64,000 bases of DNA, taken from positions 124,001 through 188,000 of the forward strand of contig CBDCCU010000009.1 of assembly GCA_965214955.1 (NCBI GenBank), written 5' to 3'. The position numbers were made by a program, and so were the translations under genes. This DNA is from Aliikangiella sp965214955 (GTDB taxonomy: Bacteria > Pseudomonadota > Gammaproteobacteria > Enterobacterales > Kangiellaceae). Of the stretch, positions 8,843 to 18,083 are shown one piece after another. Each line of letters starts with the position of its first letter. Positions within the stretch are counted from its first letter, which is position 1. The notes beneath the pieces were generated by a model that did not search any database, was not told where the DNA came from, and saw nothing but the letters and a program-made list of their open reading frames with translations.

Positions 8843-10390
8843 TTACCAAGTTGCTGTTTCTTTAAATTTGCTTAATGCCGCATCTAACTCAGCTTCGATG
8901 TCTTTGTTGTAGTCACAAGACTCATTGATTTTATCCATCAATGCTTTTTCGTTAGCCGCCATGTGATCTTGTAGCGCTGCTTCAAAATCAATGATTTTGC
9001 TTAACTCAACATCTTTTAAATAGCCTTTTTCAGCCGCAAATAATGAAACCGCCATTTGTGCAACCGACATAGGCGCATATTGGTTTTGTTTCATTAATTC
9101 AGTAACACGTTGACCATGCTCTAATTGCTCACGAGTTGCATCATCTAAGTCAGATGCAAATTGGGCAAACGCCGCTAGTTCACGATATTGTGCTAGTGCT
9201 AAACGAACACCACCACCAAGCTTTTTAATAATTTTAGTTTGAGCTGCACCACCAACACGAGATACCGAAAGACCCGCATTAACCGCAGGACGAATACCCG
9301 CGTTGAATAAATCAGTTTCTAAGAAGATCTGACCGTCGGTAATTGAAATTACGTTAGTTGGTACAAACGCCGATACGTCACCCGCTTGAGTTTCGATAAT
9401 AGGTAGCGCAGTTAAAGAACCAGTTTGTCCTTTAACACGACCTTCAGTGTGCTTTTCTACATAGTCAGCATTTACACGCGCTGCACGCTCAAGAAGACGT
9501 GAATGTAAGTAGAAAACATCACCAGGGTATGCTTCACGACCCGGAGGACGACGAAGCAATAATGAAATTTGACGATAGGCCCAAGCTTGCTTAGTTAAAT
9601 CATCATAAACGATTAATGCATCTTCACCGTTGTCTCTGTGGAATTCACCCATAGTACAACCCGAGAAAGGTGCAATATATTGTAATGCCGCAGAATCAGA
9701 AGCAGAAGCCGCCACAACAATGGTATGCGCCATTGCGCCGTGCTCTTCTAATTTACGTACAATGTTGGCAATAGTAGAAGCTTTTTGACCAACAGCAACA
9801 TAGATACATTTAACACCAGTACCTTTTTGGTTGATGATGGCATCAATGGCTAAAGCGGTTTTACCTGTTTGACGGTCACCGATTACAAGCTCACGCTGTC
9901 CACGACCAACTGGAATCATTGCATCAACCGATTTATAACCGGTTTGAACTGGCTGGTCTACCGATTGACGAGCGATTACCCCTGGAGCAACTTTTTCTAC
10001 TGGAGAGTAGGTTGCGCCTTCGATAGCACCTTTTCCGTCAATTGGATTACCTAGCGCGTCTACAACGCGACCAAGCATACATTCACCCGTTGGAACTTCA
10101 AGAATACGGCCAGTACATTTTGCTTTTTGACCCTCAACAATGTCTGAGTAGTCACCTAGCACTACCGCACCAACTGAATCGCGCTCAAGGTTAAGTGCCA
10201 AGCCGTACTTACCGCCTGGTAATTCAATCATCTCACCTTGCATAACTTCGGCAAGACCGTGAATTTTTAAGATACCGTCAGATACACTAACAATAGTACC
10301 TTCATTTCGAGCTTCAGAAACAACCTCAAAATCATTGATTCGTTGTCTGATTAACTCACTAATTTCTGATGGATTCAGTTGCATGCTCAT
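8843..10390 (-). CDS. atpA: ATP synthase alpha subunit
   Basis: F1 alpha, 515 aa, with non-catalytic nucleotide sites. Walker A GDRQTGKT is at residues 171-178, with LIVYDDLTKQAWAYRQISLL following. The start at 10390 has an AGGA element about 9 nt upstream; the in-frame ATG two codons later gives the MQLNPSEIS start typical of relatives and cannot be excluded. Confidence 0.98.
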   Translation of the reverse strand: MSMQLNPSEISELIRQRINDFEVVSEARNEGTIVSVSDGILKIHGLAEVMQGEMIELPGGKYGLALNLERDSVGAVVLGDYSDIVEGQKAKCTGRILEVPTGECMLGRVVDALGNPIDGKGAIEGATYSPVEKVAPGVIARQSVDQPVQTGYKSVDAMIPVGRGQRELVIGDRQTGKTALAIDAIINQKGTGVKCIYVAVGQKASTIANIVRKLEEHGAMAHTIVVAASASDSAALQYIAPFSGCTMGEFHRDNGEDALIVYDDLTKQAWAYRQISLLLRRPPGREAYPGDVFYLHSRLLERAARVNADYVEKHTEGRVKGQTGSLTALPIIETQAGDVSAFVPTNVISITDGQIFLETDLFNAGIRPAVNAGLSVSRVGGAAQTKIIKKLGGGVRLALAQYRELAAFAQFASDLDDATREQLEHGQRVTELMKQNQYAPMSVAQMAVSLFAAEKGYLKDVELSKIIDFEAALQDHMAANEKALMDKINESCDYNKDIEAELDAALSKFKETATW

Positions 10391-10414
10391 GCTCTGCTTT
10401 CCTTTATTAATAGT

Positions 10415-10951
10415 CTATACGTTTAAAGTATCTGACAGTTTGGCAAGCTTACCGCGTACCGAGCCGTCGATGACTAGATCTTCTGCTTGAATAATCAAAC
10501 CACCCAAAAGTTCAGCGTTAACATCAACGCTTACTTCAATTTCACGACCTAACTTAGCCGCTAACTTCTCTTTTACTTGGGCAATTTGCTGCTCATTTAA
10601 CTCTGTTGCTGAAGTGATTTGCGCTTCAATTGTTTTTTCAAACTCGCTACGCAAAAAGTTAAACAACACTTCAATTTCAGGTAAAGCCATAAGACGACCA
10701 TTGCGGGCGAGAATTTTAATAAAGTTAGCGCCTTTATCGTCTAACTTATCCTCAACCACTTTTAAAATCGCGTCTTTTTGGTCTTCTTTAGATAAATGAG
10801 GGCTTGTTAATAGCTGTTGCATAGCCGTATCGCTTACTACGCTAGCCGCAAAACCAAGCATATCAGACCATTCGGCCAACTGCTTAGCTTCTAATGCATG
10901 CTCAAACGCCGCTTTAGCATAAGGTCTTGCAAGTGTTGTTAATTCAGCCAT
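10415..10951 (-). CDS. atpH: ATP synthase delta subunit
   Basis: F1 delta (OSCP), 178 aa, the normal length. Conserved N-terminal TLARPYAKAAFEHA and C-terminal GGLIIQAEDLVIDGSVRGKL are clear. It links the peripheral stalk (b dimer) to the alpha3beta3 head. It lies between atpF and atpA with short gaps. Confidence 0.97.
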   Translation of the reverse strand: MAELTTLARPYAKAAFEHALEAKQLAEWSDMLGFAASVVSDTAMQQLLTSPHLSKEDQKDAILKVVEDKLDDKGANFIKILARNGRLMALPEIEVLFNFLRSEFEKTIEAQITSATELNEQQIAQVKEKLAAKLGREIEVSVDVNAELLGGLIIQAEDLVIDGSVRGKLAKLSDTLNV

Positions 10952-10971
10952 GGGCCACCTTCATTTATCAA

Positions 10972-11442
10972 TTAAAGTTCAGCAACTAAGCTATCAAGAA
11001 TATCCGCTTGAGCAGTTGCATCAATATTGCGCTGAAGAATTTTTTCAGCACCAGCAACTGCTAAAACAGAAACTTGCTTACGAAGCTCTTCGCGTGCGCG
11101 GTGAACTTCTTGCTCAATTTCTGCATTAGCGCCAGCAATAATTTTTTCTGCTTCAACACGCGCATCGTCTTTGGCTGAATCAACAATTTCAGCATGACGT
11201 TTTTTAGCTTGGTCTAATAACTCAGCAGCTTTGTCTTTTGCTTCACGCATGGTTTCTGCAGCATTTTTTTGTGCCAACTCTAAATCGTGTTGGCTTCTGT
11301 CGGCTGCAGCTAACCCTTCGGCAATTTTCTCTTGGCGCTCAGTAATAGCCGCGTCAAGTAAAGGCCAAATATATTTCATTGTGAACCAAACGAAAACAAT
11401 CATTGCTATCGTTTGGCCAAATAGGGTTGCATTAAAATCCAC
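10972..11442 (-). CDS. atpF: ATP synthase b subunit
   Basis: Fo b, 156 aa. One N-terminal membrane helix (about 5-25, MNFNATL-like MDFNATLFGQTIAMIVFVWF) is followed by a long charged Ala-rich coiled coil that forms the peripheral stalk. One copy only; no b' paralogue. Confidence 0.97.
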   Translation of the reverse strand: MDFNATLFGQTIAMIVFVWFTMKYIWPLLDAAITERQEKIAEGLAAADRSQHDLELAQKNAAETMREAKDKAAELLDQAKKRHAEIVDSAKDDARVEAEKIIAGANAEIEQEVHRAREELRKQVSVLAVAGAEKILQRNIDATAQADILDSLVAEL

Positions 11443-11488
11443 GGCAATCTCCTCTTAATGTCGGTTAATTAAAAGACGTAGAGAATGA

Positions 11489-11755
11489 TTAACTGGCTAC
11501 CGCTGCTAATTGCTCAACGAATGGGTTTGCAAAAGTGAAGAATAACGCAATACCAACACCGATCATCGCTACCGCATCAAGTAGACCAACAACGATAAAC
11601 ATTTTAACTTGAAGCATAGGTGCTAATTCTGGTTGACGAGCTGCACTTTCAAGGAATTTACCACCTAAAAGACCCATACCGATACCAACACCAAGTGCGC
11701 CAAGACCGATAAGAATAGCTACTGCGATTGCGGTAAAACCGATTACTGTTTCCAT
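11489..11755 (-). CDS. atpE: ATP synthase c subunit (proton type)
   Basis: Fo c-ring subunit, 88 aa: two membrane helices joined by the conserved polar loop SAARQPEL (37-44). The ion-binding carboxylate is Asp60 in GLLDAVAM. The residues that mark Na+-type rings (a Gln in helix 1 and Glu-Ser at the carboxylate) are absent, so proton coupling is inferred. A GGAGAAC-type ribosome site precedes the start. Confidence 0.97.
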   Translation of the reverse strand: METVIGFTAIAVAILIGLGALGVGIGMGLLGGKFLESAARQPELAPMLQVKMFIVVGLLDAVAMIGVGIALFFTFANPFVEQLAAVAS

Positions 11756-11810
11756 TTTGTTCTCCTAATTAGGAATAGTTAAGTTTAAAGTTAAAAAATA
11801 AAAGTTTTAA

Positions 11811-12623
11811 TTAGTGATCTTCATGCGCCAAACTGAGGTAAACCACAGTAAGCATCATAAAGATAAATGCTTGTAAGAAAATAACCAGCAAATGCAATAA
11901 CGCCCAGCCAAAGTGAAGTGGCAACTGGAACCAACCCATTAATGCAATCAAAATAAAGATTAATTCACCCGCATACATGTTACCGAATAAACGTAGTGAT
12001 AATGAGATAGGCTTAGCAAGAAGCGCGGCACCTTCAAGCACTAAATTAAGCGGAATAGCTGCCCAGTGATTGAAAGGATTCATGGTTAGTTCTTTAGTAA
12101 ATCCTTTGATACCTTTTACTTTAATACTGTAGAAGATAATCAGAATGAATACAGATAGCGACATAGCAAAGGTAATATTAACATCGGTGCTAGGTACAAT
12201 TTTTAAATAAGGTACGCCCATTGCGTGAGCTAGGCCTGGGATCCAATCGACAGGGATTAAATCCATTAGGTTCATTAGGTAAACCCAAGCAAAAATAGTT
12301 AACCCTAATGGCGCAATTAACTTATTTTTACCGTGAAAGGTATCTTTAACGTTAGTGTCAACAAAGTCGATTATCAGCTCGATAAAACACTGAAACTTAC
12401 CTGGAACACCTGTTGTAGCTTTTTTAGCTGCTTTGCGAAAAATCCATAGAAAGATTAAACCAAGCACTACTGAAAAACCTAGCGTATCAACGTTAAACGC
12501 CCAGAAGTTACCTTTACAAACTAAAGGATTATCCGCGGTGTTAAATACCCAACCATTCTCGGTTGAACAAGCTTGAAGATTTTGCAGATGGTGCTTTATA
12601 TAGCCCGTACTTGACTCTGCCAT
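11811..12623 (-). CDS. atpB: ATP synthase a subunit
   Basis: Fo a, 270 aa, the proton channel stator. The essential arginine is Arg211 in LSLRLFGNMYAGE (209-221), and the membrane segments include FAWVYLMNLMDLIPVDWIP. The N-terminal soluble part contains two cysteines (19, 36), as in several proteobacterial relatives. Confidence 0.97.
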   Translation of the reverse strand: MAESSTGYIKHHLQNLQACSTENGWVFNTADNPLVCKGNFWAFNVDTLGFSVVLGLIFLWIFRKAAKKATTGVPGKFQCFIELIIDFVDTNVKDTFHGKNKLIAPLGLTIFAWVYLMNLMDLIPVDWIPGLAHAMGVPYLKIVPSTDVNITFAMSLSVFILIIFYSIKVKGIKGFTKELTMNPFNHWAAIPLNLVLEGAALLAKPISLSLRLFGNMYAGELIFILIALMGWFQLPLHFGWALLHLLVIFLQAFIFMMLTVVYLSLAHEDH

Positions 12624-12642
12624 AAACTCATTATTCCTGTAA

Positions 12643-13023
12643 TTAATGGGTTTTAATAATGACTGGCGCTAACCATTGGCTTAACAGCGCCGCTACATAA
12701 CCTACTAAGGCATAAATTTCATAACTGGGAAGTTGCCAAAAAGCGATAGTGACAAGCCCCAAAGCTAAAAATATTTTTATGGTCTCTCCAAAATAAAACG
12801 CTTTTACTACCGACTTGTTAGCTTGAGCACCCGATTTTGAAAACGCCTTATAAACGAAAAAGCAATTTGCTAAAAAAACCGCCATTCCGCCCGATAGCAG
12901 TGCAACTGCTACCTTAAATTCTTTAATAAAACCAAAACTTGCTATTACAACTAATAATATCAATTGAATAACTAATAGCTTTTTGGCTTGTTGGTAACCG
13001 TTTTGTATTAAAGCTCGACTCAT
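12643..13023 (-). CDS. atpI: ATP synthase assembly protein AtpI
   Basis: A 126-aa protein with four predicted membrane helices (about 15-35, 37-57, 75-93, 100-122), at the first position of the operon where AtpI is found. AtpI assists c-ring assembly and is poorly conserved in sequence, so the assignment rests mostly on topology and position. Its ATG overlaps the stop of the preceding short ORF (TAATG), suggesting translational coupling if that ORF is real. Confidence 0.85.
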   Translation of the reverse strand: MSRALIQNGYQQAKKLLVIQLILLVVIASFGFIKEFKVAVALLSGGMAVFLANCFFVYKAFSKSGAQANKSVVKAFYFGETIKIFLALGLVTIAFWQLPSYEIYALVGYVAALLSQWLAPVIIKTH

Positions 13024-13208
13024 TATTTTGTTTCTTTAATTTGTCTCGCTAATAACTCAACAACTACATTGATAATAACTCGTTTTAATACGGTTTCATT
13101 TACTCCAACTGTAAATGATAATTTATCCGCATTAATGCGGCGCAAATTATAGAGATCATCGTTAGTAGAAGCAAGCCTTCCAGCAACTTTATTAGAGCCC
13201 TTTATCAA
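13023..13208 (-). CDS. Possible short ORF coupled to atpI (TTG start)
   Basis: A 61-codon frame directly upstream of atpI whose stop overlaps the atpI start (TAATG). The only plausible start is TTG at 13208, and no convincing ribosome site precedes it. The product is polar and basic, without membrane segments, and no family is recognised. It could be a leader peptide or untranslated leader of the operon. It is included because the one-base overlap is the geometry of real coupled genes. Confidence 0.3.
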   Translation of the reverse strand: MIKGSNKVAGRLASTNDDLYNLRRINADKLSFTVGVNETVLKRVIINVVVELLARQIKETK

Positions 13209-13452
13209 TGCTAAGTAGAAGGATTATTAAAGCGGTGCAAAACTCCAAAAAAACAACGCTTTTATAGCTGTTTTTAAATGATATAAGCTATTGTTATTAA
13301 ACAGATTACTAAGATGTTAGTAATAAAAATAATGAATAATGCACAATACCATTAAATTTATATGGTTTTACTGCTTTGGAAGAAGTAAGACCAGATGGAT
13401 CTTTTATTCTATCCAATTAAGACAATAAAACTCACTAAAAATCGGTTTTCTG
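13209..13452. other. Gap between cusA and the atp operon
   Basis: AT-rich non-coding stretch of 244 bp that must contain the atp operon promoter on the minus strand. I cannot pick a convincing -35/-10 pair. The parB/parA genes that commonly precede atpI in gammaproteobacteria are not here. Confidence 0.5.
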
Positions 13453-16400
13453 TTATTTATATAAACGACACACCCGCCATTTTTTCCATAAAAAATAAAC
13501 CACTGGCAATACCAGCAAAGTTAGCAGCAACGAGCTTACCATACCGCCAACCATTGGTGCGGCTAAACGATTCATTACTTCGGTTCCTGTTCCGCCACCA
13601 TACATCATGGGTAATAATCCAACGGTTGTTGCTGTTGCCGTCATCACAACGGGTCTTACTCGATTGCCTGCACCTTGAGTAATGGCATTGAATAAATGCT
13701 GCTGGCTTATGGGTTGCCCACGATTATCCTTTATTAATTGATTAAAGGACTGGTTTAAGTAAATTAACATAATTACCCCCGTTTCTACCGCAACACCTGC
13801 CAATGCAATCATTCCAACGCCAACTGCCACGGAAAAATTAAAACCTTCCCAATACATTAGCCAAATGCTTCCCACTAAGGCTAGCGGCAATGTCAGTATA
13901 ATCATTGCTACCTCTGCAATGCTTTTAAAACTGATATAAAGCAATATCACAATAATGGCTAATGTTAGCGGCACTATATAGGTAAGCTTTTCTTTTGCTC
14001 GAAGCATATATTCATATTGACCTGACCAGTTGAGCGAATAGCCGTTGGGTAGGGTTAAATTATCCATCACAAGCTTTTGCGCGTTTTCTACATAACGCCC
14101 AACATCTATGCCTTCTATATCAATAAAGATCCAGCCGTTTACTCTGGCATTTTCACTTTTAATACTTGGCGGTCCATCTTCGATATAAATATTAGCAACA
14201 TCGGCTAAAGCAATTTTAAAACCCGATGGTGTAACAACCGGCAATAACGATAATTGCTCTGGTGAGTCTCGATAAGATTGTGGGTATCTTAGATTAACAG
14301 GATATCTTTCTAAGCCCTCAACGGTATTAGTTACATTCATGCCGCCAATCGCGGTTGCAACCACTTGTTGTATATCGCCAATGTTAAGACCATAGCGTGC
14401 GGCTTTTTCACGCAGAATATCCACCTTAATGTAGCGACCACCCACTACTCGCTCGGAGTAAACCGAAGCAGTTCCCTCAACTTGTTGCAATAACGACTCT
14501 AATTGCTGCCCAAGATCTTGAATAACCTTTAAATCTGATCCTGCCACTTTAATGCCAACGGGTGTTTTGATCCCTGTTGCCAACATATCAATACGGGTTT
14601 TAATTGGCATTACCCACGCATTGGTTAATCCGGGTAGATTCACTAAATTATCAAACTCTTTAATCAGTGCATCTAAATCAACACCTTCTCGCCACTCGTT
14701 TTTGGGTTTTAGCTGAATAAAGGTTTCAATCATAGTCAGTGGCGCGGGGTCGGTTGCAGTTTCGGCTCTGCCAACTTTGCCAAACACATTGATCACCTCG
14801 GGCACGGTTTTAATCAGCTTGTTGGTTTGCTGCAAAAGTTCTCTGGCTTTACCAATGGATATACCGGGGTAGGTCGTTGGCATATACATTAAATCGCCTT
14901 CATCGAGTGGTGGAATAAACTCACTGCCAATTTTAGAAAGCGGCCAGTAAATAGACACTAACAGAAACAGTGCAATAACTATCGTAAATTTAGGAAACTT
15001 AAGCACCCAAGTAAGCACAGGAAAATAAATGGCCTTTAATCCGCGATTAACAGGGTTTTGCTGCTCGGTTCTTATTTTTCCGCACACAAAATAACCCATT
15101 AAAACAGGCACTAAGGTTACGGTTAATGCCGCTGATGCCGCCATGGCGTAAGATTTAGTGAAAGCCAATGGCGAAAACATGCGACCTTCTTGCGCTTCAA
15201 GAGTAAATACAGGAATAAAACTAACGGTAATAATCAATAAGCTAAAGAAAAGGGCAGGCCCCACTTCGCAAGCAGATTCAGCCACAAGAGACCAGCGGTT
15301 TTGTTTGGTTATAGGGGTTTGTTCTATTTTGCGGTGTAAATTTTCTACCATTACAATTGCGCCATCGATCATCGCGCCAATAGCAATGGCAATTCCGCCA
15401 AGCGACATAATATTAGCATTAAGCCCTTGCCAATAGATCACAATAAAGGCAGTTAAAATACCAATAGGTAAACTAATAATTGCCACTAGTGACGAGCGAA
15501 CATGAAATAAGAAAATTAAACACACCAAGGCAACAACGGCTAACTCTTCTATCAGTTTATTCCATAGGTTATCGACAGAGCGCTCAATTAGTTGGCTACG
15601 ATCATAAACGGTTATTAGCTCTACACCTTGCGGCAGTCCTTGTTTTAACTCATTGAGTTTTTGTTTTACTTTAGCAATAGTCTTTTGTGCGTTTTCACCA
15701 TAACGCATTACCACAATGCCGCTGGCGACTTCGCCTTTACCATTAAGCTCGGCAATTCCGCGACGCATTTGTGGACCAATTGATATTTCACCAATATCTT
15801 TTAATAAAATAGGTGTGCCTTGCTGATTAGTGGTAAGCGGAATATTTTCAAGATCGCTAATGTTTTTAATATAGCCGCTTGCACGGACCATATATTCGGC
15901 TTCGGCCATTTCAATCACCGAGGCACCAATTTCTTGATTGGCTTGTTTAATTGCCGTTTGAATATGAGCAAGCGGCAGGTTGTAAGCTCGCAATTTTTCA
16001 GGATCAACTTTTACCTGATATTGCTTAACCATACCGCCAACCGTAGCAACCTCAGAAACCCCTTCAACGGTTTGCAGCTCGTATTTTAAAAACCAGTCTT
16101 GAATGCTTCTTAGTTTACTTAAATCATGTTGTCCTGTTTGATCAACCAAGGCATAAATAAAAATCCAACCAACGCCCGTTGCATCAGCGCCTAGTTGCGG
16201 CTTAGCCGTTGGTGGCAAAGAAGGGGCAACTTGGCTTAAATATTCCAACACCCTTGAGCGCGCCCAATAGAGATCTGTTTTTTCATCAAAGATCACATAC
16301 ACATAAGAGTCACCAAAAAAGGAAAAACCTCTTACCGTTTTTGCTCCAGGCACAGACAATAAAGCGCTAGTTAACGGATAAGTAACCTGATCTTCAACCA

Positions 16401-16578
16401 CTTGCGGCGCTTGACCTGGATAGCTAGTTTTTACAATCACTTGCACATCAGATAGATCAGGAATAGCATCAATTGGCGTATTTTTTACCGAATAAATCCC
16501 TAAGCCAATAAGTAGTAATGTGGCTAGTAATACTAAAAATCGGTTAGCAACGGACCATTGAATAATTGATTGAATCAT
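13453..16578 (-). CDS. cusA: Cu(I)/Ag(I) RND efflux permease
   Basis: Inner-membrane permease, 1041 aa, of the heavy-metal RND family that exports Cu+ or Ag+ across the envelope with CusB and CusC. Proton-relay Asp405 lies in AIGAMIDGAIVMVEN. The three methionines that bind Cu(I)/Ag(I) in E. coli CusA (573, 623, 672) align with Met566, Met616 and Met665 at a constant offset of 7, in LMYMPTTY, PLTMIETF and TRIDMLATG. This supports monovalent copper/silver rather than Co/Zn/Cd. It is the third gene of the operon, 2 bp after cusB. Confidence 0.95.
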   Translation of the reverse strand: MIQSIIQWSVANRFLVLLATLLLIGLGIYSVKNTPIDAIPDLSDVQVIVKTSYPGQAPQVVEDQVTYPLTSALLSVPGAKTVRGFSFFGDSYVYVIFDEKTDLYWARSRVLEYLSQVAPSLPPTAKPQLGADATGVGWIFIYALVDQTGQHDLSKLRSIQDWFLKYELQTVEGVSEVATVGGMVKQYQVKVDPEKLRAYNLPLAHIQTAIKQANQEIGASVIEMAEAEYMVRASGYIKNISDLENIPLTTNQQGTPILLKDIGEISIGPQMRRGIAELNGKGEVASGIVVMRYGENAQKTIAKVKQKLNELKQGLPQGVELITVYDRSQLIERSVDNLWNKLIEELAVVALVCLIFLFHVRSSLVAIISLPIGILTAFIVIYWQGLNANIMSLGGIAIAIGAMIDGAIVMVENLHRKIEQTPITKQNRWSLVAESACEVGPALFFSLLIITVSFIPVFTLEAQEGRMFSPLAFTKSYAMAASAALTVTLVPVLMGYFVCGKIRTEQQNPVNRGLKAIYFPVLTWVLKFPKFTIVIALFLLVSIYWPLSKIGSEFIPPLDEGDLMYMPTTYPGISIGKARELLQQTNKLIKTVPEVINVFGKVGRAETATDPAPLTMIETFIQLKPKNEWREGVDLDALIKEFDNLVNLPGLTNAWVMPIKTRIDMLATGIKTPVGIKVAGSDLKVIQDLGQQLESLLQQVEGTASVYSERVVGGRYIKVDILREKAARYGLNIGDIQQVVATAIGGMNVTNTVEGLERYPVNLRYPQSYRDSPEQLSLLPVVTPSGFKIALADVANIYIEDGPPSIKSENARVNGWIFIDIEGIDVGRYVENAQKLVMDNLTLPNGYSLNWSGQYEYMLRAKEKLTYIVPLTLAIIVILLYISFKSIAEVAMIILTLPLALVGSIWLMYWEGFNFSVAVGVGMIALAGVAVETGVIMLIYLNQSFNQLIKDNRGQPISQQHLFNAITQGAGNRVRPVVMTATATTVGLLPMMYGGGTGTEVMNRLAAPMVGGMVSSLLLTLLVLPVVYFLWKKWRVCRLYK

Positions 16579-16580
16579 GG

Positions 16581-18083
16581 CTATTTCTCACCGTTAGTTT
16601 GCATAGCTGATAAATCATTAATTAACCAATCAACAATGGTAAATTCATCATCAACTTCAAAAGTAAAAACAATGGTTTGATTTTCTTTTACCGCATTAAT
16701 ATCCAATGAGTCGGATAAAACAAAATCTAAAGTTGCTGCTTGTCTATTCCATTTGCTTATAGCTTCACGGCTAATGTTGAGCTGACGGTTTTTATAATCA
16801 ATATCATTGATAACACCTTTTGTTATTGCAGTTTGTTTTTCTAAACGATTAGAAGCATCCATTCGCATAAAATCTGATGTTTTACTCGATTCTGAGTCAA
16901 TCAAAAATTGTGCCGAGGTAACAACAGTATCGCCAAGTTCCAATCCAGAAAGCACTTCAACAAACTCTCCGTTTTGTTTACCTATATTTACAGCAACCGA
17001 TTTAAATTTTCCTTCGCCTAGGGCTAAAACAACCCGATCTTGATCACCGGTTCTAATCAATGATTGTTTAGGAATGATCAATTGAGCCTCTGGCGCTTTA
17101 GCCCTAATTAAAATTTCAGCAAACATATTGGGTTTAAGCATTTGCTCGGCGTTGTTAAATTTTAATCTCACTTTTAGTGTTCGAGTTTTAGGATCGAGCG
17201 TTGGATAAATATAATCCACTTTTCCCAGCCAAGTTTTCCCCGGAAAATAACCCAGCGTCATACTCGCATTCATTTGTTTTTTGATCCAAGGCGCTTGCCG
17301 TTCAAAAATTTCAGCTTCTACCCAAACCTCATCAAGGGTGGCAATCGACATAATGGTTGTTCCCGGATTAACAAAAAAACCTTGTCGAATATTTAAGTTA
17401 TCAACCACGCCTGATTGCTGAGAATAAAAAGTAATGGTTTGCGAAATTACTTGATTATTTTTAATTTGCTCAATGACATAACTAGGTACTTTAAGCGCAT
17501 TTAAACGCGATTCAGCGGCTTTAATCAGTGAGCTATTTTTACGTTTAATGGCTAGCAAATATTCTTCTTGTGCATTCACCAATGTTGGTGAATATAAGGT
17601 ATAAACGGGTTGCCCTTTTTTTATGGGATCACCTTCGGCTTTCACAAATAACTCTTCAACCCAACCTGCCACTCTCGGATGAATGTGCAACAGGCGATCT
17701 TCATTATATTGAATATAGCCCACCGTTCTTATCGAATGAGTGAGTTGCCGCTTTTTTACTATTACAGTTTTAACACCTAAATTATTTTCAACCGCTGGCG
17801 AAATATAAATACTACCTTGGTCGCTAGAATCATTTGAAACATCATCAGCATAAACAGGCACTAAATCCATGCCCATGGGTGATTTTCCCGGTTTATCGCG
17901 GCGATAATTAGAGTCCATTGGCGCAACCCAATAAAGTGGCTCATCGCTATCAGAGGCGGTTTGCAAGTGAGAAAAATCATATTGAGTAAAAACCCAGTAA
18001 GCCAATAGCGAACTAATAAAAAACCCCAAAGCAAAACTCACTGCAATTAATTTTTTTGAAGTTGAGCTAACCTTATTATTCAT
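16581..18083 (-). CDS. cusB: CusB-type periplasmic adaptor with degenerate CusF domain
   Basis: Membrane-fusion protein, 500 aa. It has an N-terminal membrane anchor (about 12-32), a heavy-metal-binding-type segment WVAPMDSNYRRDKPGKSPMG (52-71) followed by MDLVPVYAD, lipoyl/barrel-sandwich and beta-barrel domains (about 120-410), and a C-terminal CusF-like OB domain (about 425-495). In CusF the metal is bound by His, two Met and a capping Trp. Aligning REAISKWNRQAATLDF with the usual HEAI...WPVMTMDF, those positions are Arg, Ala, Leu and Arg, so all ligands are lost. It overlaps cusC by 4 bp. Confidence 0.9.
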   Translation of the reverse strand: MNNKVSSTSKKLIAVSFALGFFISSLLAYWVFTQYDFSHLQTASDSDEPLYWVAPMDSNYRRDKPGKSPMGMDLVPVYADDVSNDSSDQGSIYISPAVENNLGVKTVIVKKRQLTHSIRTVGYIQYNEDRLLHIHPRVAGWVEELFVKAEGDPIKKGQPVYTLYSPTLVNAQEEYLLAIKRKNSSLIKAAESRLNALKVPSYVIEQIKNNQVISQTITFYSQQSGVVDNLNIRQGFFVNPGTTIMSIATLDEVWVEAEIFERQAPWIKKQMNASMTLGYFPGKTWLGKVDYIYPTLDPKTRTLKVRLKFNNAEQMLKPNMFAEILIRAKAPEAQLIIPKQSLIRTGDQDRVVLALGEGKFKSVAVNIGKQNGEFVEVLSGLELGDTVVTSAQFLIDSESSKTSDFMRMDASNRLEKQTAITKGVINDIDYKNRQLNISREAISKWNRQAATLDFVLSDSLDINAVKENQTIVFTFEVDDEFTIVDWLINDLSAMQTNGEK

